Below are positions 17,639-26,365 of a stretch of DNA of 54,267 nucleotides, one piece after another. A program made the translations under genes and the position numbers. Within the stretch, counting starts at the first letter, position 1. Each line of letters starts with the position of its first letter. The stretch lies in assembly GCA_003252385.1 (NCBI GenBank), contig QKEH01000154.1, positions 1-54,267 of the forward strand, in the 5' to 3' direction. The DNA comes from Bacteroidota bacterium. GTDB taxonomy: Bacteria > Bacteroidota > Bacteroidia > Bacteroidales > UBA10428. The notes beneath the pieces were generated by a model. It saw only the letters and a program-made list of their open reading frames with translations. It did not search any database and was not told the DNA's origin.

Positions 17639-19156
17639 ATGGAAAACAATACAGGCATGCATTTCCACATAACCACACCACGTTACAGTTTACTCGTTCT
17701 GGGACTGTTTTTTGCAATCGGCAGTTTTGCCAAAGGCTACGAAATTGGTATTGAAGTTAATGGGTTTTCGGACACCACCGTTATTCTGGCGCATTACATG
17801 AACAAATCCATTTATCCCGACGACACTGCCACCTTCGATCATAAGGGCCGGGCCGTATTTAAAGGACGGAAAAATCTGCACCAGGGCATGTACATCATCT
17901 ACCTGCCCAATGGCCAGTATTTTGAATTTCTGATGGGTGCCGATCAGGAATTCGGGATCGTTACCGATACTGCCGATTACGTGGCGCACGCCAGGGTGGA
18001 AGGTTCGCAGGATAATGAGATCTTCTTTTCTTTCCAGCAGTACATGATGAGCAAACGGGACGATCAAAAGGCCATTCAGGATGCTTTTAAAAATGCCCAA
18101 AACGAAAAAGAAAAGGAAAAAGCCAGGAAACAAATAGACCAGCTGCTTGCCGAACGCAACCAGCGAATAGATAAGGTGCTGAGTGAGCACCCCGACTTGT
18201 TTGTGGCCACCTTCCTGAAAGCTACGCTGGATATCACAGTTCCGGATGCACCGAAGCAGGAAGACGGAAGTATAGATTCAACCTGGCAGTACCGGTACTA
18301 CAAGTCTCATTATTTCGACAATTTTAACCCTCACGATGGCCGGCTGTTATACACTCCGCTGTACGAACAAAAGATACAACGCTACCTCGACAAGGTAGTG
18401 CTTCAGATACCCGATACCCTGAACCAGGAAATTGATTCCCTGATTGATGGAGCCCGGGGCGACTCGGCCTTGTTCCGATACCTTCTGGTGAGCCTTTTCA
18501 ACAAATATGGCGAAAGCGATATTATGGGTATGGATGCCGTACAGGTGCATCTGGCCGAAAAATACTACCTGACGGAAGCCTGGTGGAACGACGAAAAATT
18601 TCTTGCCGAGCTGCGCGAAAGGGTGGCTATCCTGAAACCACTTCAGTTGAACCAACCGGCTCCCAATATAGAACTGCTTTTTGTTCCCCGCGAACATTTT
18701 ATTGCCGCTCAAAACGACACTGCCCTGAAACGTTATCCGCACGTAGGCGAACTTCATAAGATCGATGAAATCCAGGCCGATTTTGTGGTTCTTTTCTTCT
18801 GGGAAGCCCACTGCAGCCATTGTAAAAAGGCGGTTCCAAAATTCTATCAGATATATGAAGACCAACTCAAAAATCAAGGTGTTAAAGTGGTTGCCATAAG
18901 CACCCTTTTTGGCAAGGACGGCAAATCCGACTGGATCGATTTTGTAAACAAGAACGAAACATACGACTGGCTGAACGCCTGGAATCCGTACGACTTTCAG
19001 TACAAAATAACCTACGATATTCGAACCACCCCACAACTATTTGTACTGGACAAGGATAAAAAAATTATTGGCAAACGCATTGGAGTTGAACAGGTTACGG
19101 AATTGATCGAGGCCTATAAAAAACAACAGGCATTTGCACATACTCATGAATACTAA
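17639..19156 (+). CDS. exported TlpA-like thioredoxin protein with DUF4369-type N-domain
   Basis: About 505 residues. A Sec signal (SLLVLGLFFAIGSFAKG) leads into a DUF4369-like beta domain (about 30-130, GYEIGIEVNGFSDTTVILAHYM), a charged helical part (NEKEKEKARKQIDQLLAERNQ), a DUF5106-like middle, and a C-terminal thioredoxin fold with active site WEAHCSHCKK (Cys about 392 and 395) and the cis-Pro in TTPQLFVLD. It is a periplasmic or surface disulfide reductase of the kind abundant in Bacteroidota. The coordinates use the first ATG; the promoter placement favours the Met at 17657, which also gives a tidier signal peptide. carA follows after 12 bases. Confidence 0.85.
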   Translation: MENNTGMHFHITTPRYSLLVLGLFFAIGSFAKGYEIGIEVNGFSDTTVILAHYMNKSIYPDDTATFDHKGRAVFKGRKNLHQGMYIIYLPNGQYFEFLMGADQEFGIVTDTADYVAHARVEGSQDNEIFFSFQQYMMSKRDDQKAIQDAFKNAQNEKEKEKARKQIDQLLAERNQRIDKVLSEHPDLFVATFLKATLDITVPDAPKQEDGSIDSTWQYRYYKSHYFDNFNPHDGRLLYTPLYEQKIQRYLDKVVLQIPDTLNQEIDSLIDGARGDSALFRYLLVSLFNKYGESDIMGMDAVQVHLAEKYYLTEAWWNDEKFLAELRERVAILKPLQLNQPAPNIELLFVPREHFIAAQNDTALKRYPHVGELHKIDEIQADFVVLFFWEAHCSHCKKAVPKFYQIYEDQLKNQGVKVVAISTLFGKDGKSDWIDFVNKNETYDWLNAWNPYDFQYKITYDIRTTPQLFVLDKDKKIIGKRIGVEQVTELIEAYKKQQAFAHTHEY

Positions 19157-19168
19157 AAATTTACCCCT

Positions 19169-20257
19169 TTGAAAGAAATTAGAAATATTAAGCTCGTATT
19201 GGAAGACGGAACGGAGTTCCACGGTAAATCCTTCGGAATGGAATGTTCGGCATCCGGTGAGGTTGTATTTAACACCGCCATGACCGGTTACCCGGAATCC
19301 CTGACCGATCCTTCGTATAAAGGTCAGATTTTAGTATTAACCTATCCATTGATTGGGAACTATGGCGTTCCGGGCAATGAAACAACTAACGATTTGTACC
19401 GCTTTTACGAATCGTATGCCCTTCATATTTCAGGATTGATTGTATCGGACTACACGGCATCCTACAGCCACTGGAATGCAAATAAGAGCCTGGGCGACTG
19501 GTTAAAAGAATACCGTATTCCCGGTATTTATGGAATCGATACCCGCGAACTTACCAAAATTCTTCGCGAAAAAGGTACCATGTTGGGTAAAATCATTTAT
19601 AACGAACAAGACATTGCCCTATACAACCCTAACCTGGATAATTTGGTAGCACAGGTAAGCACGAAGGAAAAGAAGGTTTACGGCAGCGGAAAATACCAGG
19701 TTCTTCTGATCGATTGTGGCGTAAAATACAATATCATCCGGAACCTGATTAAACGTGATGCGACCGTTACCATGGTACCCTGGGACTGGGATATCAGTAA
19801 AGAAGAATTCGACGGACTGTTTATCTCGAACGGACCCGGCGATCCGAAGCAATGCCAGGTGACCATTGAAAACCTGCGCAAAGCCTACCAGGGAAACAAG
19901 CCGATCTATGGAATCTGTTTAGGCAACCAGCTGATGGCTTTGGCCGCCGGCGCCGATACCTATAAACTCAAATACGGGCACCGCAGCCACAACCAACCCG
20001 TTATTAAGGTAGGATCAACCACTGCCTACATTACCTCGCAGAATCACGGCTATGCCACCAATAACGACACACTTCCCGCCGAATGGGAAGCCCTGTTCAA
20101 TAACCTGAACGATGGCACGAACGAGGGGGTAAAACACAAATCAAAACCCTTCTTTTCCTCACAATTCCATCCTGAAGCATCCAGCGGACCTACCGATACC
20201 GAATTTCTCTTCGATATGTTTATGGATACAGTTAAAGCACACAAAGCAGGCAAATAA
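19169..20257 (+). CDS. carA: carbamoyl-phosphate synthase small subunit
   Basis: A 362-residue glutaminase subunit that channels ammonia from glutamine to CarB for arginine and pyrimidine synthesis. The N-domain is KLVLEDGTEFHGKSFG with FNTAMTGYPESLTDPSY; the class I amidotransferase domain carries the nucleophile in GICLGNQLMALAAG and the His/Glu of the triad in SQFHPEASSGP. Translation appears to start at a TTG (19169): the first in-frame ATG is codon 24 and would delete conserved strand one. The usual partner carB is not in the window, and the gene instead follows a thioredoxin gene by 12 bases. Confidence 0.94.
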   Translation: MKEIRNIKLVLEDGTEFHGKSFGMECSASGEVVFNTAMTGYPESLTDPSYKGQILVLTYPLIGNYGVPGNETTNDLYRFYESYALHISGLIVSDYTASYSHWNANKSLGDWLKEYRIPGIYGIDTRELTKILREKGTMLGKIIYNEQDIALYNPNLDNLVAQVSTKEKKVYGSGKYQVLLIDCGVKYNIIRNLIKRDATVTMVPWDWDISKEEFDGLFISNGPGDPKQCQVTIENLRKAYQGNKPIYGICLGNQLMALAAGADTYKLKYGHRSHNQPVIKVGSTTAYITSQNHGYATNNDTLPAEWEALFNNLNDGTNEGVKHKSKPFFSSQFHPEASSGPTDTEFLFDMFMDTVKAHKAGK

Positions 20258-20281
20258 TCACACGGATATTCAAATGTTTAG

Positions 20282-20315
20282 AAAACCACCAGGGATAGCC
20301 TTCGGTGGTTTTTTG
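20282..20315 (+). terminator. rho-independent terminator after carA
   Basis: AAAACCACC (20282-20290) pairs with GGTGGTTTT (20304-20312), 9 base pairs over a 13-base loop, within a T run. Confidence 0.8.
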
Positions 20316-20381
20316 CATTCTTGTACTGTTAGTTATACCCAGTGAGTAGGAATGCGAATAAAGTACTTGCTGGCATTATAG

Positions 20382-20413
20382 AAAAAAAACGCCGGCCGAA
20401 TGAACGGCCGACG
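20382..20413 (-). terminator. rho-independent terminator after the second SiaC-like gene
   Basis: On the minus strand GTCGGCCG, a six-base loop TTCATT, then CGGCCGGC is followed by TTTTTTTC. It lies 26 bases past the stop codon of the gene at 20439 and faces the carA terminator. Confidence 0.8.
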
Positions 20414-20438
20414 AGAAAAACAACAAAAGCTATTTTTC

Positions 20439-20813
20439 TTATTCGCATTCCTGATACTCAAAGTAATGGAAATCGACTTTGAGTAATGTCTCTTCAAATA
20501 TTTCAGCTACTTCAAGGCTGTCTTCGTCTCCCTCTTCGTAGTGCCAATTTACACGGGCCTTTTTTATGTTGTTATTGGCATCCAAGTGCCGTAATAATTC
20601 CATCAGTTTCTTGGATGATGCCGTATTGAAATACATCAAATTGATATCAAAGCTAACCTCTTCTGAAAACAGGTTTTTAATGTAATCAATCCACGGTGCA
20701 AAGGTTTTTTCCGCATCTTCGGGAATAATTTTACCTTCCATCTTAAGCCGTCCATTCGGACAAAACTCTACGTATGGCATGTAATCGCTCCCTATCTCAA
20801 TCAACTTTTCCAT
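20439..20813 (-). CDS. SiaC-like (DUF1987) phosphoprotein, copy 2
   Basis: A 124-residue SiaC/DUF1987 protein. Expected elements are all present: MPYVEF followed by GRLKMEGKIIPED, the phosphosite motif YFNTASSKKLME (Thr64, matching the position of Thr68 in Pseudomonas SiaC), and VNWHYEEGDEDSLEVAE. It aligns without gaps to the copy at 21218; I counted 77 identical of 124 positions. SiaC proteins act as phospho-switches that bind an output enzyme when unphosphorylated. Neither a SiaB-like kinase nor a SiaA-like PP2C phosphatase is in the window, so the partners must be elsewhere. It has its own terminator and a 404-base upstream gap, so it probably has its own promoter. Confidence 0.88.
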   Translation of the reverse strand: MEKLIEIGSDYMPYVEFCPNGRLKMEGKIIPEDAEKTFAPWIDYIKNLFSEEVSFDINLMYFNTASSKKLMELLRHLDANNNIKKARVNWHYEEGDEDSLEVAEIFEETLLKVDFHYFEYQECE

Positions 20814-21217
20814 GTCTAAAACTATCTACTGTGTTGGTGTTTGATAGGGTATACGGTACCTCACCGGATAGGATTTAGGTTGTTGATTAAGACCCTCCTT
20901 TTGGTGATCAATGTTACTTGTTCACAGGTAGGAATATCATTTGATATTTGATGCAATGGTTCTAACGGTACGGCGCGACAAATATTAAAAAAAAAAGAAT
21001 CTAAAGCAAGATCAGCGCGTTTATTTGTCCCTAAGCTACCTCCCCAGCCAGAAACAAATACCGGTACTTACTTCCAGTGCAGTGAAACATAAGGAATTCA
21101 TCTAATAATACTGAGACCTGAGTTGTATAACGTTTCGGGTATAAATGAAAAACGCCGGTTCATGGGGTGGAACCGGCGCAATACAATCGGATTTATGAAT
21201 AGAATCAGAGGGATCTG
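20814..21217. other. 404-base intergenic gap between two SiaC-like genes
   Basis: No protein-like frame is seen on either strand. It contains the terminator of the upstream minus-strand gene (21147-21180) and, near 20848-20860, the sequence GGTATACGGTACC. The promoter for copy 2 should lie in it, but I find no clear TAnnTTTG box. Confidence 0.5.
21147..21180 (-). terminator. rho-independent terminator after the third SiaC-like gene
   Basis: CGCCGGTTC (21178-21170 on the minus strand) and GAACCGGCG (21161-21153) form a perfect 9-bp stem with an 8-base loop, followed by TTTTTC. Confidence 0.85.
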
Positions 21218-21592
21218 TTATGCCGCTTCGGCATATTCCAGATAGCGAAACGCTACCCGAAGCAGCGACTCTTCGTAAATTTCAGCGGTTTCTACACTGT
21301 CTTCATCGCCTTCTTCGAAATGCCAGTTCACCTTGATACTGCAAATTTTGTTGTTGGCATCGAGATGACGCAGCATTTCCATTAATTTTTTTGAGGTAGC
21401 GGTATTAAAGTACGTAAGGTTGATGTCGAACAGCACTTCTTCGGTTTCCAGTTGATCCATAAATTCAATCAGGGGCCTGAATACTTTTACAGCATCTTCC
21501 GGAATGCATTTGCCTTCAATGCGCAGTACACCGTTTTCGTTAAAATCTACTTCCGGTAATGAATCCGTCCCTTCAATAAATAGCTTACCCAT
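21218..21592 (-). CDS. SiaC-like (DUF1987) phosphoprotein, copy 3
   Basis: A 124-residue paralogue of the protein at 20439, equal in length and about 60% identical by my ungapped count. It keeps the phosphosite motif YFNTATSKKLMEML (Thr64) and the acidic EEGDEDSVETAE segment; the N-terminal third is the most different (LFIEGTDSLPEVDF), which could set partner choice. It lies downstream of the unrecognised gene at 21835 on the same strand, but a terminator at 21741-21782 separates the two. Likely a recent duplicate that has begun to diverge. Confidence 0.88.
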   Translation of the reverse strand: MGKLFIEGTDSLPEVDFNENGVLRIEGKCIPEDAVKVFRPLIEFMDQLETEEVLFDINLTYFNTATSKKLMEMLRHLDANNKICSIKVNWHFEEGDEDSVETAEIYEESLLRVAFRYLEYAEAA

Positions 21593-21740
21593 TTCTTTAC
21601 CCTTTTAAGTGTTAACTACTTATTGGTACGTTCCTTACCTGGGAAGGTATACCTGCCATTGATAAACGGAATCGAAATGATGATTTTTGTTATTGTTTTT
21701 TGGATGAATGGATCATTAAAGTGTAGCCGTTTGCACAGCT

Positions 21741-21782
21741 CAAAAAGAAAAGCAGCATTACCTTTCAATATAGTAATGCTGC
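21741..21782 (-). terminator. rho-independent terminator after the unrecognised gene
   Basis: GCAGCATTAC (minus strand, 21782-21773) and GTAATGCTGC (21761-21752) make a perfect 10-bp stem with an 11-base loop, followed by TTTTCTTTTT. Confidence 0.85.
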
Positions 21783-21834
21783 CTCTATACCAGGAATAGC
21801 TTCCATTCAGTCGCTTCCTGTGAACGGTGCTTGA

Positions 21835-22581
21835 TCAGGGATGCATTTTGGCAGAAAGCAGTACGTCGCTTTTAACTTCGCGTATAAAGTGCTTTTTAAG
21901 CTCCATGGCACGCCGAAGTGATTTGTCGTGATCGTAGATGCGGATAACATCTTCGGGGCCGCAAAAACGATAAATGGTACCCATAGCCGCATCGAAATTC
22001 GGATTTTCGAGGTTGTACTTGATCTTTTTCTGAATGCTGTCAAAGAATTTCCAATTGATGCTTTTGGGGATCCGAATATAGAGCTTCTCGCCATCATTCA
22101 AATCGCGGTACAAACCCTCGGCAATCTCAATAAGCCTGAAATTCTTAAAAATCTTGATGCGTGCTTCGGTCTCAACAGCCCGGTATTCCATAAGTTCCAA
22201 TTCCTGCTGTTTAAAGAAACTCTGGATACCGGGAATAACATCGTAGTTTTGCAATCCTTTAATCCGGATACAGGGTAAAATGCTTTCGCGGGTAATAATT
22301 TCGCCAAAGGAAGGATAGCAGCGGGAAATGTTACTCCGGGCAAACTTCTGGTTGATGCGGTTGATTTTTTCAGGCGCATAGCGATACCTCAGAACAATGA
22401 ATACCGATGCCGGTTTAATGAGCGGATTATAGGAATCCTTTGGTGGGCGGTAACCCGGGAAAGGATCGGTATTGAGCAGCACCAGGGTATTCTCCAACAC
22501 ATCGCGTTCCAGCGAACGCAAACTTTCCATCTTGGTAATGCTACCAATGGTTTCTATTACTTCTACTTCTTTGTTTTTCAT
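21835..22581 (-). CDS. unrecognised protein, family member A (paralogue at 36563)
   Basis: A 248-residue soluble protein with no signal peptide, membrane helix or Cys cluster; I do not recognise its family. By eye it aligns over most of its length with the protein at 36563-37252. Shared features, in order, are an N-terminal P-F/Y-PGY motif (NTDPFPGYRPP here), a hydrophobic strand before EKI-x-RI, an IRIKGLQNYDVIPGIQ helix, FRLIEIAEGLYRDLNDGE, and the best-kept segment W-x2-F-x-SI...NLENPNFDAAMGTIY followed by DVIRIYDHDKSL. The mix of an N-terminal alpha/beta part and a C-terminal helix-rich part suggests two domains. It stands just upstream of two SiaC-like genes on the same strand, though each is separately terminated. 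Confidence 0.75.
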   Translation of the reverse strand: MKNKEVEVIETIGSITKMESLRSLERDVLENTLVLLNTDPFPGYRPPKDSYNPLIKPASVFIVLRYRYAPEKINRINQKFARSNISRCYPSFGEIITRESILPCIRIKGLQNYDVIPGIQSFFKQQELELMEYRAVETEARIKIFKNFRLIEIAEGLYRDLNDGEKLYIRIPKSINWKFFDSIQKKIKYNLENPNFDAAMGTIYRFCGPEDVIRIYDHDKSLRRAMELKKHFIREVKSDVLLSAKMHP

Positions 22582-22813
22582 GAGTGGTGAATTACAATGA
22601 AAAATGGAATTCTGTCGTATAGGAAGGCGTGCCTTCCTGAGAGCTTAGTAATTCATAGATCCAATACACCCAATTTACAAAATGCCGGGCTCAAAGTCAA
22701 TAAATACGTGATATTGTTTAGCGGAATTTTTACGAATGGCTGCGTAAAACGGACGAATTGGAAGGAGTAGTTTTTGTAATTTTCTAACGTAAGAAAGGTC
22801 TGGCTGTCTGTTA

Positions 22814-25657
22814 TCAATATCCGGCCAGATCCACTTCCATGGAAAGATCTACTTTCAACTGACGAGTCGTGGGCATGTATGCCAGTTGAAAGCTTGGATT
22901 CATCGGCATAAAAAAGCGCAGCAGATGTAATTCTGAACCCAGAATGAAACCCAGGGAATAGAGTCGGCTTATCCGGTACACATCGGTATCGTTCTGAAGA
23001 TACCGATAGCCAGCTTCGGCCCAATCGAAAAACCCCGTAAGATGAAAACGCTTGATGTACACCAGAGGACCCAGACTCCAGTCGGGGTAGAACAAGGGCA
23101 GGGAGTATTCCGCCAGCAGTTTGAAATTGGAATTGTAGGCCCAAAGGGGTATATAACCTCGTGGCAACGAAATGCGGTTAGCCAGAAACAGGGGTTGTCC
23201 TTTTTCCAGTTCTTCCCAGGCAGCACCCAAACGAATACTATGGTGGGATGAGAAACCCGGCAGGTAGTGGTTGCCCTGCACAAACCAGCCAGAAGCAAAA
23301 GAAAACGACGAAGGAGGAGTATGGCTGTAACCCATTTGCAGGGTCTGGCCGAAACGATAGGTTACATCGCGCTGCGAACGTTTCAGCAGGTTATACGCTG
23401 TAAGCCGGTAACTCAGGTAGTGACTTCCCAAAACCACCCGCTTGTTCGCATAATAGTAATAGTGCTGGTACCAGTAACTGATTTCGGGTTGGATGAAACG
23501 ATAGTACTTGTTGCGGGTCAGGCGAATGGGGATATAGGAACGGATCCGAAGGGAATAGCCCGGATCCCAACCGGTATTAGAGGTACCCGTGGGCAGGTTG
23601 CGCATTTCGGGACGGCTGCTCAGCAGGCTGCTAAACTCTAAAACCGGATACCAGCCCTGAAGCCGTAGCAGGGGTTCCACATAATGAGTATGGTTTTGGT
23701 ACCGATACCCCAGTATACCGGTCACTGTGCTGAGTTTATTTTGTGAAAAAAGCATGCCGCCGGGAGCCACCTGCATAAATCCGGGCAGGGATAAATCGGT
23801 ACCGGTGTAAAACGGAGCCCAGGAATGAATATTTATTCCATGGACTATTTTTCGATAGGTTTTCGCCGGATAGGCCGTTTCAGGAATTGCTTGGGGTGCT
23901 ACGTTCCCGGAGTACGTTTTTTCAAGAGCTTCGACCCACACACGCTGGTAAGGAAGAACGGAGTTATTGACTGCAACTGATGCTGTGTCTCTCCCTATTG
24001 CTGGTTGGTACCCATTGGAGGTATACTCGGAATAGAGGATTTCCCGGGTGGCCGGTGACCAGGATGGAAAATCGGCACCGTACCGGGATTGCGTTACCTG
24101 ATACAGGGTGCGTGTTTCCGGGTTTAGGGCATACAGGTTGGCAGCCATCTGAAGCTCGCAGGTAAAATAGAGCAGGCTGTCGCCCATTTGCAGATGATCA
24201 ATATTGACCCGCCCAAAATGGTAAAGCAGCCGTTGATTTCCGTTGGCGGTATCGATTTCAACAATGCATTTGCCGCTGGTGTCTACCAAAATACAGGCCA
24301 AGTTTCCGGTTGGCAGCCAAACCGGCGAATATGCTTCCTGCCCGCTGTGCAGCGGAATATCGTGAATCAGTTCACCCCCGGGTACCGACAGGATTTGAAT
24401 GGAGGTCTGATTTTCCAGATTACTGCTCAGGCAGGCCAGGCGCTCCTCGCCCGGTTTGAGCACAGGAGCAAACCGGCGGGTACGTTTTTCAAATTGTAGG
24501 ATATCCCCGCTTTGAATATTCATAAGTTTCACCACCGAAAAGTTTTGCTGCTCCCAACGCCAGTCGGGCTGATGTTCGGACCAGACAATATACTTACTGC
24601 CCACATCGACCCGGGAGTTGGAATACCAGCCCGGAGTGTAGAGAATGGTTTCGGTAGTATCGTGCAGATATACAAATCGGGTTAAATCGTCTATGCCGGA
24701 CCGCACGGCAAAATACCCCTTCCGAAGGGGCTGTACGTACCGGTACTCGGTGAAATGGGAAGGGGCAGGCACAGGAATCAGCCGGGGTTCGCTTTGGGGC
24801 ATAGCCTCTGTATGCCATCGGGAACGGAGGGAATCGAAAGTGGTGTTGTACAGTTCGGCTTTGGATACAGCCCCTCCCCGATGCAATCCCATATAGAAAG
24901 GTACCAGCGCAAATGGATGATGCGAAACGGTTTTCAGGGTAGTGTTCCAGAATGGTGAACCGTACTTCAAACAGGCATAGCTAACCATTTGATAGCCGTA
25001 TTGATAGGGATCGGGAATCTGGTAGTTGTAACTTCCCAGACATGCCTGATCGTAGCTGTAGCGTTTGGGGCGCTCAAGTTCAATAGTACGAAGTTCGCGA
25101 TCGAAATCGGCTGAGCGGCCACGGCCGGATTCGCTCAAGGCCGTTTCGGCCACCACGGCGTCGCCTTCGTAAAACCACAGGGGAAGGTATGCCGCTACGG
25201 CACCCACTGCAGCTTCGCCCATCATGAAGCCCAACATTCTGGTGGTTCCGCGATCGAGATTTTGGAGTTGCACGGCATGACGGTATTCGTGCAGTGCCAG
25301 TTGAGTGAGGAAGTCGCCGGGCAGATTTTCTTCCGGGGGAGCCACCACCCACTCCATGCGCCTGGGTGCCCAGGTAACATAACCGTTAGCCAATAAGGAA
25401 CGATTATGAAGGATCACTGCGGTTTTCCCGGGAAGTTTTTCGTACACGCCGGCAGCTTCAACATAATGAGTTTCCAGAATATTTGCAGCCCGGTTGGCCT
25501 GTGAATAAATTTCGTCCGGAAAAATGATTTGAAAATGTTCCGTGCGAATCTGCCTCCAGCGAACCGACGCCGGTGCAGTTCCGGTGCTGTAAAATTGGGT
25601 ATGTACAGGGGCAGTTGTACATACCAAAAACACCAGGATGCTGCTCCAAACCTTCAT
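22814..25657 (-). CDS. exported gluzincin-like peptidase with TolB-type propeller and C-terminal barrel
   Basis: A 947-residue exported protein. The signal peptide (MKVWSSILVFLVCTTAPVHTQ) is followed by a peptidase-like domain holding the zinc motif in LALHEYRHAVQ (HExxH, about residue 127) and, some 35 residues on, WFYEGDAVVAE, where the Glu would be the third ligand, as in gluzincins. Next come TolB/WD40-like propeller repeats (about 300-560, for example YSPVWLPTGNLACILVDTSG and ADFPSWSPATREILYSEY). The last 350 residues read as amphipathic strands with many Tyr/Arg, like an outer-membrane barrel. It probably is a surface-anchored protease or chaperone-like protein. Function is unknown; only the order of modules is clear. 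Followed at 22 bases upstream by the DUF2179 gene. Confidence 0.75.
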   Translation of the reverse strand: MKVWSSILVFLVCTTAPVHTQFYSTGTAPASVRWRQIRTEHFQIIFPDEIYSQANRAANILETHYVEAAGVYEKLPGKTAVILHNRSLLANGYVTWAPRRMEWVVAPPEENLPGDFLTQLALHEYRHAVQLQNLDRGTTRMLGFMMGEAAVGAVAAYLPLWFYEGDAVVAETALSESGRGRSADFDRELRTIELERPKRYSYDQACLGSYNYQIPDPYQYGYQMVSYACLKYGSPFWNTTLKTVSHHPFALVPFYMGLHRGGAVSKAELYNTTFDSLRSRWHTEAMPQSEPRLIPVPAPSHFTEYRYVQPLRKGYFAVRSGIDDLTRFVYLHDTTETILYTPGWYSNSRVDVGSKYIVWSEHQPDWRWEQQNFSVVKLMNIQSGDILQFEKRTRRFAPVLKPGEERLACLSSNLENQTSIQILSVPGGELIHDIPLHSGQEAYSPVWLPTGNLACILVDTSGKCIVEIDTANGNQRLLYHFGRVNIDHLQMGDSLLYFTCELQMAANLYALNPETRTLYQVTQSRYGADFPSWSPATREILYSEYTSNGYQPAIGRDTASVAVNNSVLPYQRVWVEALEKTYSGNVAPQAIPETAYPAKTYRKIVHGINIHSWAPFYTGTDLSLPGFMQVAPGGMLFSQNKLSTVTGILGYRYQNHTHYVEPLLRLQGWYPVLEFSSLLSSRPEMRNLPTGTSNTGWDPGYSLRIRSYIPIRLTRNKYYRFIQPEISYWYQHYYYYANKRVVLGSHYLSYRLTAYNLLKRSQRDVTYRFGQTLQMGYSHTPPSSFSFASGWFVQGNHYLPGFSSHHSIRLGAAWEELEKGQPLFLANRISLPRGYIPLWAYNSNFKLLAEYSLPLFYPDWSLGPLVYIKRFHLTGFFDWAEAGYRYLQNDTDVYRISRLYSLGFILGSELHLLRFFMPMNPSFQLAYMPTTRQLKVDLSMEVDLAGY

Positions 25658-25679
25658 TGTTTAGCTTACGGGTTTAGTA

Positions 25680-26240
25680 TTACTGCTGCAAAGCATCCTT
25701 CCAGGGCAGGCCGGGAATAAGTTTCTGGCTTACAAAGCGAATATCTTCGATGGTGTAAAAAGCATTGGGGTTATGCTCCTGAATTATAGGGATGATATCG
25801 CGAATATTCTTTCGTTTGACTATGGAGTAGAGAATTCCCACTCTGCCGGTGGATCCTTCGGCCGGAATAAAAGTAACACCGTACCCTTTATTGCGAAGCG
25901 TTTGGGTGAGTTCCGAGGCATCCTTTCGGGTGATGATGCGGATAATTTGCACCCCGAGGGCCAACCTTTCTTCCAGCCGGATGCCCACATAGCTGCCCAA
26001 CGCAAAACCCAAGGGATAGGCAATGTAGCATACCCAGTTGTCGAGTTGTTCGAAAATGCGCGTAACCGCTAACAGCCATACCAACACTTCAAAAAAACCT
26101 AAAATTGGGGCAATGGATTTATTGCCCCGGGCAAGCAGAATGGTTTTAAAAGTTCCAATGGATACATCGACAATACGCGCCAGTATAATCAGTAAGGGTA
26201 ATATTCCGTAAGTATACCAATCGGTATGTACAATTTCCAT
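25680..26240 (-). CDS. DUF5698/DUF2179 (UPF0316) membrane protein
   Basis: A 186-residue inner-membrane protein with three helices in the first half (ILPLLIILARIVDVSIGTFKTILLARG, PILGFFEVLVWLLAVT, CYIAYPLGFALGSYVG) and a cytosolic C-terminal DUF2179 domain (EGSTGRVGILYSIVKRKNIRDIIPIIQEHNPNAFYTIEDIR). The DUF2179 fold is related to PII-like small-molecule binding domains, so a sensing role is possible but not shown. The start is set at 26240 (MEIVHTDW), since the earlier codons look non-coding. The gene lies 22 bases before the large peptidase gene. Confidence 0.85.
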   Translation of the reverse strand: MEIVHTDWYTYGILPLLIILARIVDVSIGTFKTILLARGNKSIAPILGFFEVLVWLLAVTRIFEQLDNWVCYIAYPLGFALGSYVGIRLEERLALGVQIIRIITRKDASELTQTLRNKGYGVTFIPAEGSTGRVGILYSIVKRKNIRDIIPIIQEHNPNAFYTIEDIRFVSQKLIPGLPWKDALQQ

Positions 26241-26365
26241 AGCATATTGTTTTTGAAAAGGTACGCATAATTTGACGGATCTGGTATGCCCCTGCACGGC
26301 GTAATTGGCTGTTTTTCCTTAAAAGGAGGTATTCGATCCGGATATAGAATCAAAGTTGAATGCTG

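Noticed and set aside
18347-19036. 229-codon minus-strand frame over the TlpA-like gene
   Set aside because: It mirrors a protein with signal peptide and CxxC active site; a chance open frame.
22653-23144. 163-codon minus-strand frame overlapping the large peptidase gene
   Set aside because: It overlaps the well-composed barrel part in another frame and has no start or motif of its own; only its last 160 bases are outside.
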